From positions 1 through 33,768 of the IMG/VR virus record IMGVR_UViG_3300046000_008886: a DNA stretch of 33,768 bases; one strand, 5' to 3'. Position 1 is the stretch's first letter, and the number at the start of each line of letters is the position of its first letter. Source of the DNA: a virus. A program made the position numbers and the translations under genes. The notes below the pieces were generated by a model. It did not search any database. It saw only the letters and a list, made by a program, of their open reading frames with translations, and was not told where the DNA came from. Positions 4,365-9,940 of the stretch are shown here, one piece after another.

Positions 4365-4384
4365 TTATACCTAAATATACGATC
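4365..4384 (-). promoter_or_regulatory. Promoter-like motif upstream of the main tRNA array
   Basis: On the minus strand it reads GATCGTATATTTA followed by a TATAA-like box, one of the near-identical blocks at 978 and 1276. It lies between a terminator (4425-4456) and tRNA-Ser(TGA), so it probably drives the long tRNA transcript. Confidence 0.6.
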
Positions 4385-4424
4385 TTTATTTCTTTCTAGC
4401 AACTTTTTTTTAATTTATTTTAAT

Positions 4425-4456
4425 AAAAAACCCGAATCTTTTTTTTGATCCGGGTT
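4425..4456 (-). terminator. Rho-independent-type terminator
   Basis: On the minus strand AACCCGGATC pairs with GATTCGGGTT (10 bp with one GU) around an 8-A loop, followed by a run of six T. It lies at the end of the small transcription unit 4490-4662 and just before the tRNA promoter-like motif. Confidence 0.85.
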
Positions 4457-4489
4457 CTTATTAGAATTTATATGTATAATTTAATTATA

Positions 4490-4630
4490 TCATATCCCGG
4501 TTTTGGTTGTTTTCGGTTCGTTATTATACGTAAAGCCAACAATAATAACTCCACATAACGAATCCGACCATTGGCTAATGGCTCTTTCCGCTATCATATT
4601 TAGTTGATGTATGTTTTGTTGTGCTTTCAT
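4490..4630 (-). CDS. Small orphan protein, 46 aa
   Basis: An ATG frame of 46 codons ending in TGA lies directly between a promoter-like motif (4643-4662, 13 nt upstream) and a strong terminator (4425-4456), which argues for a real one-gene unit. The product begins MKAQQNIHQLNM and has a short hydrophobic segment (LCGVIIVGF, residues 25-33) before a lysine- and threonine-rich tail. No family recognised. The unit could also encode a non-coding RNA of about 200 nt. Confidence 0.5.
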   Translation of the reverse strand: MKAQQNIHQLNMIAERAISQWSDSLCGVIIVGFTYNNEPKTTKTGI

Positions 4631-4642
4631 TTTACTTTCTTT

Positions 4643-4662
4643 CTATATATAAATATACGAAC
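4643..4662 (-). promoter_or_regulatory. Promoter-like motif upstream of the 46-aa gene
   Basis: The minus strand reads GTTCGTATATTTATATATAG, matching the shared motif exactly over GTTCGTATATTTA. The start codon follows after a 12-nt leader. Confidence 0.6.
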
Positions 4663-4692
4663 TTTTTCTTTCCAAACCAACTATAAGTTGAT

Positions 4693-4884
4693 TTATTTTT
4701 TATCTACTTTATTTTTTATTCTTCCAATCAGTCCTGATTTCAAATTCTTGAAAGCAACTTTCATTGCTGCATTATCATCTGCAAGAATTGCATCTCCTAA
4801 ATCAGTCATTAATTGATCTACTGATTTTTCTTCTTTAAGAGTTACTGCCTCTTTTATAATCTTAACTAATTCTGATTTTTTCAT
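4693..4884 (-). CDS. Small hypothetical protein, 63 aa
   Basis: The protein is short, charged and predicted helical (MKKSELVKIIKEAV..., ending in a basic tail RIKNKVDKK), with no cysteine and no membrane segment. It has its own promoter-like motif immediately upstream (4896-4914) and an A-rich leader. Size and composition would suit a small nucleic-acid- or protein-binding phage factor, but no family is recognised and no function is claimed. Confidence 0.75.
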   Translation of the reverse strand: MKKSELVKIIKEAVTLKEEKSVDQLMTDLGDAILADDNAAMKVAFKNLKSGLIGRIKNKVDKK

Positions 4885-4895
4885 TGTTGTTATTA

Positions 4896-4914
4896 TTTAA
4901 TATAAATATACGAG
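4896..4914 (-). promoter_or_regulatory. Promoter-like motif upstream of the 63-aa gene
   Basis: CTCGTATATTTATATTAAA on the minus strand is a variant of the GTTCGTATATT motif. The start codon lies about 12 nt downstream. Confidence 0.5.
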
Positions 4915-4929
4915 AATTTATTTTATGAC

Positions 4930-5270
4930 TACCGTTCTTTTTTGTTAATTTATCCTTTTAATATTTGTTTTGAACCTTGTTCTTTTGTAATCTTTGCCTC
5001 TAGTTTATCTAGTCTAGAATCTATTGTTGAGTAAACCTCATCTACTAATTGATTTACTCGATCAACTTCTTGATCAACTCTACGATTTATTACTTGATCG
5101 TTTGATGAGATCCATTCTTGATGTCTTGAGAATAATTGATCAATCTCTTTTAATTTTCCTACTGTCTTAAACGCTACCACAACTACCCATACAAAGGCAA
5201 CTGCACCAACACCTAAAGCAAACGCTAAAATTTGTTCCATAGTTTTGTTTTTTAAATTCAAAGAACGGTA
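4930..5270 (-). repeat. 11-bp inverted repeat flanking the 96-aa membrane protein gene
   Basis: TACCGTTCTTT (4930-4940) and AAAGAACGGTA (5260-5270) are perfect inverted copies on either side of the gene, both outside the coding sequence. In an mRNA they could pair the 5' and 3' untranslated regions. As DNA they could be a small cassette boundary or a paired protein site. Confidence 0.5.
4950..5240 (-). CDS. Single-pass membrane protein with coiled coil, 96 aa
   Basis: The ATG at 5240 is preferred over a TTG at 5261. The protein starts with a hydrophobic helix (LAFALGVGAVAFVWVVVVAF, residues about 5-24), followed by a charged coiled-coil region rich in Q, D, R and V (residues about 28-85). 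It is likely anchored in the inner membrane with a cytoplasmic or periplasmic coil. No family recognised. An 11-bp inverted repeat flanks the gene (4930-4940 and 5260-5270). Confidence 0.75.
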   Translation of the reverse strand: MEQILAFALGVGAVAFVWVVVVAFKTVGKLKEIDQLFSRHQEWISSNDQVINRRVDQEVDRVNQLVDEVYSTIDSRLDKLEAKITKEQGSKQILKG

Positions 5271-5284
5271 ATCTTAAAATTTGT

Positions 5285-5364
5285 AGTCAGGGCCGGACTC
5301 GAACCGGAGAAGCAACCTATATTTAAAGGATTCGGGACCAATCCCTCATTACGCCCACCTGACT
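5285..5364 (-). tRNA. tRNA-like RNA with canonical T-arm, anticodon undetermined
   Basis: The acceptor AGTCAGG/CCTGACT is perfect and the T-loop TTCGAGT sits on CCGG/CCGG. Between them, GGATT-GGTCCCG-AATCC is a perfect 5-bp stem with a 7-nt loop but G at position 33. An alternative AATC/GGTT stem has an 11-nt loop. The D region is short and the variable region long. No normal anticodon can be read. Confidence 0.55.
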
Positions 5365-5378
5365 GTTTTGCAATTGTG

Positions 5379-5519
5379 GTTGATTAGACCTCCGAAATAT
5401 GTTGCCTTCCGAGCCTATTTTCCGTAACGGCGAAAATAGATTTCAAAACCCGCTCTTGCCTCACGCCCAAGAGTATGTCGATGCCTTTCTAGCTAGGCAT
5501 AGCTGTCTGAGTAATCAAC
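5379..5519 (-). ncRNA. Putative structured RNA, about 141 nt
   Basis: The closing stem GTTGATTA/TAATCAAC is perfect (8 bp). Inside, three hairpins follow one another: ATGCCT/AGGCAT with an 8-nt loop, CTCTTG/CAAGAG with a 9-nt loop, and CTATTTTC/GAAAATAG with a 9-nt loop. A possible CTC/GAG pairing lies at the 3' side. There is no convincing ORF. Two tRNA-like genes flank it. It fits no RNA family that I can name. Confidence 0.5.
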
Positions 5520-5526
5520 TCATTGG

Positions 5527-5596
5527 AATTAGTAAGGGGGTCGAACCCTTATCCGAGCGGCTTTCGCTACCCATGTTACCATTACACCAACTAATT
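5527..5596 (-). tRNA. tRNA-like RNA lacking a normal anticodon loop
   Basis: The acceptor AATTAGT/ACTAATT is perfect. The D-arm GTGT-AATGGTA-ACAT contains GG, and the T-arm AAGGG-TTCGACC-CCCTT is canonical. The 17 nt at the anticodon arm cannot form 5 pairs with a 7-nt loop. They form AGCG-AAAGC-CGCT or a hairpin ending in GAAA. T33 is absent. The overall length is normal. Confidence 0.6.
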
Positions 5597-5597
5597 C

Positions 5598-5804
5598 TTT
5601 TTTACCAATCTGGGTCTTTCGGGGTTTCTGATTAATGATTTGCTTGTACTCTAGATTACTATAAACCCTTTTTCATCTGTTTAGCACTACCATTAATTAA
5701 CAGCAAGCATTGGTAAATTTAAAACATTCCAGCCACATTGGGAGAGCCGCAGTTCCCACGTTGTTTAAAGACTTTATTGGCGGACCTATCTACTGGGAGG
5801 TGTT
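5598..5804 (-). other. Intergenic region with inverted repeats, no gene seen
   Basis: ACGTGGGA and TCCCAATGT (about 5733-5763) form a 9-pair bulged hairpin around a 10-nt loop. TACCA/TGGTA (about 5688-5715) form a second. No ORF or tRNA was recognised in this 207-nt stretch downstream of the lipoprotein gene. Confidence 0.35.
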
Positions 5805-5945
5805 TTATTTTTGTACTGTATCAGCTTTTACGCTATCTACTTGAACTGCTGTTGAATCTACTGTTACTTTCTCAACAGTTACTACTTTATTACAACTTAC
5901 TGTTACTAAAGCCATAATGGCTAATGCTAAAAATACTTTTTTCAT
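5805..5945 (-). CDS. Small phage-encoded lipoprotein, 46 aa
   Basis: The frame begins MKKVFLALAIMALVTVSC, a complete lipoprotein signal: two lysines, a hydrophobic core, and a lipobox ending VSC with N at +2. After cleavage and lipidation a 29-residue peptide (from Cys18) rich in V, T, D and K would remain on the membrane. A promoter-like motif lies just upstream. Phage lipoproteins of this kind can act in superinfection exclusion (for example Llp of phage T5). That role is only a possibility here. Confidence 0.8.
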   Translation of the reverse strand: MKKVFLALAIMALVTVSCNKVVTVEKVTVDSTAVQVDSVKADTVQK

Positions 5946-5959
5946 TTTTGTTTGTTTAT

Positions 5960-5982
5960 TTATTATAATTTAATATACGAAC
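5960..5982 (-). promoter_or_regulatory. Promoter-like motif upstream of the lipoprotein gene
   Basis: The minus strand reads GTTCGTATATTAAATTATAA, followed by an A/T-rich leader of about 15 nt and the ATG. It follows the stop of the upstream gene at 5990. Confidence 0.6.
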
Positions 5983-5989
5983 TTTTCTT

Positions 5990-6253
5990 TTAATCCCAAA
6001 CTTCTTCATAAGTTTTTTCAAAAATATCTGGTTTACATGGATAAAATTCTCCTTGTACTCCTTTTATGATGAAATCACCTACAGAGGCTTTCATTTTACC
6101 TTCTAGTGTGTCTATCAATATTCCATCCTCTACAGCCTCAAAAACATCATTACCAAGTCCTGCAAAGTTTTGAAGTGCCATTAGAGTTCGTAGTTCTACA
6201 TCTCTTAGTTGAACAGCTTCAACGGTAACTGGTTTCTTTCTGTAGAATCCCAT
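5990..6253 (-). CDS. Conserved phage protein of unknown function, 87 aa
   Basis: The start is placed at the ATG giving MGFYRKKPVTVEAVQL, because the upstream TTG would overlap the preceding gene while this ATG follows its stop (TAA-T-ATG), which suggests coupling. The opening FYRKKPV-VEAVQ is characteristic of a small protein found in many unrelated phages and prophages. The rest is a compact acidic domain (GDFIIKGVQGEFYPCKPDIFEKTYE). The function of that family is not known to me. Confidence 0.8.
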   Translation of the reverse strand: MGFYRKKPVTVEAVQLRDVELRTLMALQNFAGLGNDVFEAVEDGILIDTLEGKMKASVGDFIIKGVQGEFYPCKPDIFEKTYEEVWD

Positions 6254-6254
6254 A

Positions 6255-6602
6255 TTAGAACGTAACTGAGTAGATTTCTTTGATGATAGTAGTACTTGGA
6301 TCAAAGTCGTTATTCAATTGCTTAGCAACAGTCAATTCCAATGATGTTCCGTTTTTAACCTCTACCCATAATTCTTTTACAAATGTTGTAGATATTATTT
6401 TATTGTCTTCACTTCTCTCTACTGTAAATACAGCTACTTTTACTTGTTTTACCATGTTATTTTGATTTATTGTTACTGTTGATAGTCCTAAATTATTTGG
6501 ATAAGTAAATGTTCCACTTCTTCCGTCAAGGTGTGTTACATTTCCATACGTTCCTGAATATCCGCTTAGGATTGCTGTTGATAATGTTGTTGTTTCGTTC
6601 AT
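6255..6602 (-). CDS. Hypothetical protein, 115 aa
   Basis: The protein is rich in Thr, Ser, Asn and beta-branched residues, with no membrane segment or cysteine, and is likely mainly beta sheet. An internal Met at about residue 50 (MVKQVKVAVFTVERS) would be an alternative start. It lies between two short genes in the same direction with 2- to 5-nt gaps, so it is probably co-transcribed. No family recognised. Confidence 0.7.
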   Translation of the reverse strand: MNETTTLSTAILSGYSGTYGNVTHLDGRSGTFTYPNNLGLSTVTINQNNMVKQVKVAVFTVERSEDNKIISTTFVKELWVEVKNGTSLELTVAKQLNNDFDPSTTIIKEIYSVTF

Positions 6603-6606
6603 AATT

Positions 6607-6882
6607 TTAAGCGTTATGTTCTGTTAATGCTTCTGTTCCTTTACTGTCATATCTCCCTTTGACTTTTTCTTTAGCTTCTAAGTATAAGTTTTCATCTACT
6701 TTTGTGTTATGAATCATAGCATCTTCATTTGGGAAAGGATATAGATCGACTTCTCTCATAAGCATTTCAATTACTCTTTCGTTTGGAGTTTCCCATTTCC
6801 AATCCCCATAAAACATTGCCTTAGCAAATAGTTTTACGATGGTTTCTAATTTTTGCTCTCTTGTCATACTTTCTTCGTTCAT
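6607..6882 (-). CDS. Hypothetical protein, 91 aa
   Basis: The protein is charged, soluble and predicted helical (MTREQKLETIVKLFAKAMFYGDW...), with several Glu/Lys stretches and no cysteine. Spacing of a few bases to both neighbours suggests one operon with the GIY-YIG gene upstream. No domain recognised. Confidence 0.7.
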   Translation of the reverse strand: MNEESMTREQKLETIVKLFAKAMFYGDWKWETPNERVIEMLMREVDLYPFPNEDAMIHNTKVDENLYLEAKEKVKGRYDSKGTEALTEHNA

Positions 6883-6885
6883 AAT

Positions 6886-7572
6886 TTATATTTTGTTTAC
6901 TTTATACCCTTTTAAATTTCCTCTTGAAATAGTCTGTTGATGTTTAGAGGCTAGCCGTATTCCGTTAGGTGTTACTCCGTACTTCTTTGCTATACTCTCT
7001 GCTCCAATACTCTGCATTATTATATTTCCGACTGGATCTATTAGTTGAAATTCACTGTAGTATCCATTCTCTAGTTTTCTCTGTGTTACTTTTTTATGCT
7101 GATCTTCTTTTTCCTCTTTTGTTTTTAGAGATAATCCTCTTTTAACAGCACTTTTATGATTTTCTATATTAGAAAGTAATGTTATTCTTTGCCTATCTTG
7201 TCGAGCTTTAACTTCCTCTGGGTGATCTGCTAAATACTGTTTGTAACTTTTTGATGCTTTCTGTCTTACTTTCTGTCTTTCTTCTTCTGAGAAGTATCTA
7301 ATAGTATACCCTCCCTCTCCTCCTGGAGCTATATTGTAACATTTTGGGTCGGTTAGATTTTCCTTTATAATTTTCTTCTCCCAGGTATTAACTTCTTCTT
7401 CTGTCGAACAGATAACTATGACTTCTTTTTCAAAATTAACTCTTCCATATTTTTCTATGGCCTGCTTCAAAATTATTCCAGAACCTAAATATTTATCGTC
7501 TATCTCTCCTTTATGCTTTCCTATATAATACTTTCCGTTAATGAGATTTGTTGTAATGTAAATATAATGCAT
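6886..7572 (-). CDS. GIY-YIG endonuclease, probably a free-standing homing endonuclease
   Basis: In this 228-aa protein the N-terminal 90 residues form a GIY-YIG nuclease domain: YIY at residues 3-5, YYIG at about 15-18, a GSG/K segment near 31-38, a glutamate-rich region, and the family ending YNIAPGGEGG. A basic linker follows, then a C-terminal helix-turn-helix-like segment (AKKYGVTPNGIRLASK, about 190-205) typical of phage Seg/Mob-type endonucleases. Known members nick or cut DNA and spread themselves between phage genomes. An 11-bp hairpin containing the late motif covers its translation start. Confidence 0.88.
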   Translation of the reverse strand: MHYIYITTNLINGKYYIGKHKGEIDDKYLGSGIILKQAIEKYGRVNFEKEVIVICSTEEEVNTWEKKIIKENLTDPKCYNIAPGGEGGYTIRYFSEEERQKVRQKASKSYKQYLADHPEEVKARQDRQRITLLSNIENHKSAVKRGLSLKTKEEKEDQHKKVTQRKLENGYYSEFQLIDPVGNIIMQSIGAESIAKKYGVTPNGIRLASKHQQTISRGNLKGYKVNKI

Positions 7573-7609
7573 GGTAGTTCCTTTATTATAAATAGTTCGG
7601 AACTACCAT
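7570..7609 (-). promoter_or_regulatory. Hairpin overlapping the start codon of the GIY-YIG gene, with late-type motif in its loop
   Basis: ATGGTAGTTCC (7599-7609 read on minus) pairs with GGAACTACCAT (7571-7581), an 11-bp perfect stem whose last bases are part of the ATG start codon. The loop contains TATTTATAATAAA, the motif seen before late genes. Read-through mRNA would hide the start; mRNA begun inside the loop would not. Confidence 0.65.
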
Positions 7610-7625
7610 TCCATTAGGTACTACT

Positions 7626-8465
7626 CTATTTCTTTTCTTCTAGAAAGTCTTTTTCAATCTGCAAGGCATGAGCTTTAGCTACTTCCCAACTCACTAATCC
7701 TGTTTCGTCTTCATATTGTACTGGATCTGCAACTCCTAATTTAATAAAAGCTAAAACTCTTTCTACACTTGAAGCTGATTTATAATCACTATTTCCTGAG
7801 GGATATGGTTTGTAGGAGGTGTTAGTTCTTGAATAGACTTCATTAAAATCTAATCCTAATTCTCTACATAGTGTTTCTCCGTCTTGTAAGATAGTAAATT
7901 TATCCCCTTCTAAATATGGAGTAAAGAATCCTACACGTTCTGAGTCCCAGTTTCCAATTCTAAAAGCTAAGTCATCAGCATCTCTGAATTCCTGTCTACA
8001 GTCCGGGTAAATTTCGTGATCTCCAGAATGGATTCCTAAAGCAATATCACAATTTTCTTTTGTCCTATTTGCAACTGATAAAGCTACTGCTTGAGTAATT
8101 GAAGCAAATATTTTGTTCCTATTAGGTACAACTGTTGCTTTTTGGTTGTCTTCTGCATAGTGACCTTCTGGTACATCTTCACCTCCTGTTACTAAAGCTG
8201 AATCTAATAGGTCTGCTAATCCGTTTAATTGGATTTGACGATACTTAATAGGATTAGGTAAAGTATCGAGTGAGAACATCTCTTGAATTCCATTAATGTA
8301 ATCTACCAATGCTTGAGCTCTCTCTAACTCTACTCTGTGTTTTTGACCATAGTCAAATGAAATAGCTGTTACACTATCATACTCTTTTAGACATCTAAGT
8401 AATAATGTACTTGAGTCCATCCCGCCGCTAAGGCTAACAACTACATGTCGTTTTGTTTTTTTCAT
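7626..8465 (-). CDS. queC: QueC-like 7-cyano-7-deazaguanine synthase lacking the zinc cysteines
   Basis: QueC converts 7-carboxy-7-deazaguanine to preQ0 with ATP and ammonia. The 279-aa product has the PP-loop SLSGGMDSS (residues 11-19), FDYGQKH, VPNRNKIF and YPDCRQEF signatures of the family. In bacterial QueC four C-terminal cysteines bind zinc. Here the matching segment (about 216-235, TSYKPYPSGNSDYKSASS) has none. Phages use preQ0-type bases to modify their DNA against restriction, so this gene may serve DNA modification. No folE, queD, queE or dpdA is in the window. Confidence 0.9.
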   Translation of the reverse strand: MKKTKRHVVVSLSGGMDSSTLLLRCLKEYDSVTAISFDYGQKHRVELERAQALVDYINGIQEMFSLDTLPNPIKYRQIQLNGLADLLDSALVTGGEDVPEGHYAEDNQKATVVPNRNKIFASITQAVALSVANRTKENCDIALGIHSGDHEIYPDCRQEFRDADDLAFRIGNWDSERVGFFTPYLEGDKFTILQDGETLCRELGLDFNEVYSRTNTSYKPYPSGNSDYKSASSVERVLAFIKLGVADPVQYEDETGLVSWEVAKAHALQIEKDFLEEKK

Positions 8466-8467
8466 AC

Positions 8468-8791
8468 TTAAACTCTTTTACTTTTAAAATAGTCATTTAA
8501 GAAAGCTTTTCTATAAAGCATTACCTTTCCTCTATAGGTTCTAGTTTCTACTAGTCTTGTTTCTACCGGTTCTTTAGTTCGACTAGCTGTACTATATACA
8601 GCTGCTCCTAAACTTGCTCCCGCTGCATGTCCTAAAAAATCAAATAAGGACATCATTTCTGGTTTTTCTTCCATTTGATAAATTTTAATTGGGGTTTCGT
8701 CTACACTGTTAACTATTCTCAGTACATCTACTTTACTGAAGATTGTACTAGGTGAAAATTTAACTCCGTGTAATACTAATTTCTTTTCCAT
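8468..8791 (-). CDS. Hypothetical protein, 107 aa
   Basis: It has a beta-rich first half, a small glycine/alanine-rich segment (GHAAGASLGAAVYS, about 54-67), and a basic C-terminus ending KSKRV. It ends just before queC (2-nt gap) and starts inside the end of the upstream gene (16-nt overlap), which indicates co-translation. No domain recognised. Confidence 0.7.
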   Translation of the reverse strand: MEKKLVLHGVKFSPSTIFSKVDVLRIVNSVDETPIKIYQMEEKPEMMSLFDFLGHAAGASLGAAVYSTASRTKEPVETRLVETRTYRGKVMLYRKAFLNDYFKSKRV

Positions 8792-8928
8792 AACTGTATT
8801 TTTGTTTTAATTACTGATTTAATATGAGAAAAATATACTCCTGCTGCAAGGATAAATGCAGGTATAGTTAGAATACTTGGATGATTCTCCCCACAAGTAC
8901 CTATTGCGTGACTTATTACTTCTCCCAT
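8776..8928 (-). CDS. Small membrane protein, 50 aa
   Basis: The start is set at the ATG giving MGEVISHAIGTCGENHPS, five bases after the preceding stop, rather than at an in-frame TTG inside that gene. One hydrophobic segment (ILTIPAFILAAGVYF) is followed by a basic tail (KSVIKTKIQLWKRN), so it is likely a single-pass inner-membrane protein with a cytoplasmic C-terminus. Size and charge pattern would suit a lysis or superinfection accessory factor, but nothing confirms this. Confidence 0.65.
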   Translation of the reverse strand: MGEVISHAIGTCGENHPSILTIPAFILAAGVYFSHIKSVIKTKIQLWKRN

Positions 8929-8933
8929 TTTGT

Positions 8934-9242
8934 CTACTCTATTGTTGTCATTGTTTGCATTTTTAACTGCACTTCTTCCCAAGCCTTTATGTATTCTCTT
9001 ATTGATCCGAAGTGTTTCTTTTCTGTTGTACCTAACAACTCTTTTGAAATAACCTTCAATGCATAATTAAAAGAGGAGGGATAACAAACTGTTCTTAAAT
9101 AGTCCGTATCCTTTTTCCCCTTTATCACTCTTTCAAAGACTGTATAACCTCCTGTCTGTGATTTTGTAATAAAAAATGGTTCCATAATAGGGTCTTCTAT
9201 TACTACATCCGATACTGATATTGTTTTTGGATTTCTTAACAT
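8934..9242 (-). CDS. Hypothetical protein, 102 aa
   Basis: This soluble protein has the conserved-looking core GGYTVFERVIKGKKDTDYLR followed by YALKVISKELLG and a C-terminal helix (FGSIREYIKAWEEVQLKM). The pattern resembles small conserved proteins in other phages, but I cannot name the family. It lies between the thioredoxin gene and the small membrane protein gene in a tight series. Confidence 0.7.
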   Translation of the reverse strand: MLRNPKTISVSDVVIEDPIMEPFFITKSQTGGYTVFERVIKGKKDTDYLRTVCYPSSFNYALKVISKELLGTTEKKHFGSIREYIKAWEEVQLKMQTMTTIE

Positions 9243-9256
9243 AACATTTTCTGTTT

Positions 9257-9523
9257 TTAGTTTAAAATAAATTCTTTTAATATTTCCCCAGACATTCTTC
9301 CTGACTGTTCTTTTACTTTGACTCCTTCTTCAAGTAATACTGTGTGTGGAATTCCTTTTACTCCGTACTCCCCTGATAGGTTCTTCGAATCTTTATCAAC
9401 ATTTACCTCTACAAATTCAATCTGATCACTCTCTAGGTCTTGTTTTACTTTTTCAAAAATTGGTGCGTAGGCCAAACAAGGTTGACACCAATCTGCATAA
9501 AATTTGATTACTGTCTTTTTCAT
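9257..9523 (-). CDS. Thioredoxin / glutaredoxin-like protein
   Basis: In this 88-aa protein the redox motif WCQPC lies at residues 12-16 (canonical WCGPC), and the cis-proline IPHT at about 57-60, both in the thioredoxin fold order. It is shorter than bacterial thioredoxin (about 105 aa), as is common in phages. The probable partner is the class II ribonucleotide reductase encoded upstream, whose C-terminal cysteines need an external reductant. Its start codon overlaps the stop of the upstream 49-aa gene (TAATG), so the two are translationally coupled. Confidence 0.9.
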   Translation of the reverse strand: MKKTVIKFYADWCQPCLAYAPIFEKVKQDLESDQIEFVEVNVDKDSKNLSGEYGVKGIPHTVLLEEGVKVKEQSGRMSGEILKEFILN

Positions 9524-9672
9524 TATACTCCTTTTGTTTTATAATAGTCTGCTTTACTAAATTTTCCTCCTGGTTGCTCTTTTGTAATTTCCTGTGATAC
9601 CCTTTTACTCTTTAGAGTTGGTAACCAAGCCATTAATTGTTCGTAGTTTGTTTTTGCTGAATTCTTTGACAT
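9523..9672 (-). CDS. Small hypothetical protein, 49 aa
   Basis: The frame MSKNSAKTNYEQLMAWLP... to TKGV is followed by a TAA that overlaps the thioredoxin ATG. A promoter-like motif (9689-9706) lies 17 nt upstream. The protein is basic and hydrophilic with a short amphipathic helix (YEQLMAWLPTL). No family recognised. The coupling to thioredoxin suggests the gene is real. Confidence 0.6.
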   Translation of the reverse strand: MSKNSAKTNYEQLMAWLPTLKSKRVSQEITKEQPGGKFSKADYYKTKGV

Positions 9673-9688
9673 AAATTTGATTTTTGAT

Positions 9689-9706
9689 TATTATTTAATA
9701 TATGAA
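9689..9706 (-). promoter_or_regulatory. Promoter-like motif upstream of the 49-aa/thioredoxin pair
   Basis: The minus strand reads GTTCATATATTAAATAAT, a one-base variant of the shared motif. It overlaps the last codons of the upstream 67-aa gene. Confidence 0.5.
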
Positions 9707-9894
9707 CTTTCTTTCAAATATCCTAACATTATTTGATTTATTATTCGATTTTCTACTGTAAGATAGTCGTGTACCTTTAGTAGGTATTTAAATTGTTCCA
9801 TTTGAAAATCCTTAGAATCGTTTACACAAGTCTCTTCCCACTTGTCTGTGAGTTCGTAAATTATTTTTTTAAATTTAAAACAGTACTTATCCAT
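9691..9894 (-). CDS. Hypothetical protein, 67 aa
   Basis: This small basic helical protein (MDKYCFKFKKIIYELTDKWEE...) contains two cysteines and no membrane segment. It follows a terminator (9908-9936) and a TTATATTAAAG block, so it may start its own transcript. No family recognised. Confidence 0.65.
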   Translation of the reverse strand: MDKYCFKFKKIIYELTDKWEETCVNDSKDFQMEQFKYLLKVHDYLTVENRIINQIMLGYLKESSYIK

Positions 9895-9907
9895 ACTTTA
9901 ATATAAG

Positions 9908-9936
9908 AAAAAAGAGCTGATTTACCAACTCTTTTT
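9908..9936 (-). terminator. Rho-independent-type terminator
   Basis: On the minus strand AAAAAGAGTTG pairs with CAGCTCTTTTT (11 bp, one GU) around GTAAAT, with six T at the 3' end of the stem. It lies 5 nt past the stop of the nuclease gene at 9941. Confidence 0.85.
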
Positions 9937-9940
9937 AACT

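Noticed and set aside
5285-5364. Ochre-suppressor anticodon TTA in the loop CTTTAAA
   Set aside because: That loop has no supporting stem. The only perfect 5-bp stem nearby has a different loop.
1-5640. CRISPR array suggested by many recurring GGxxTCGAACC strings
   Set aside because: The repeats are reverse-complement T-arms of tRNAs at variable spacing. No constant repeat-spacer pattern exists.
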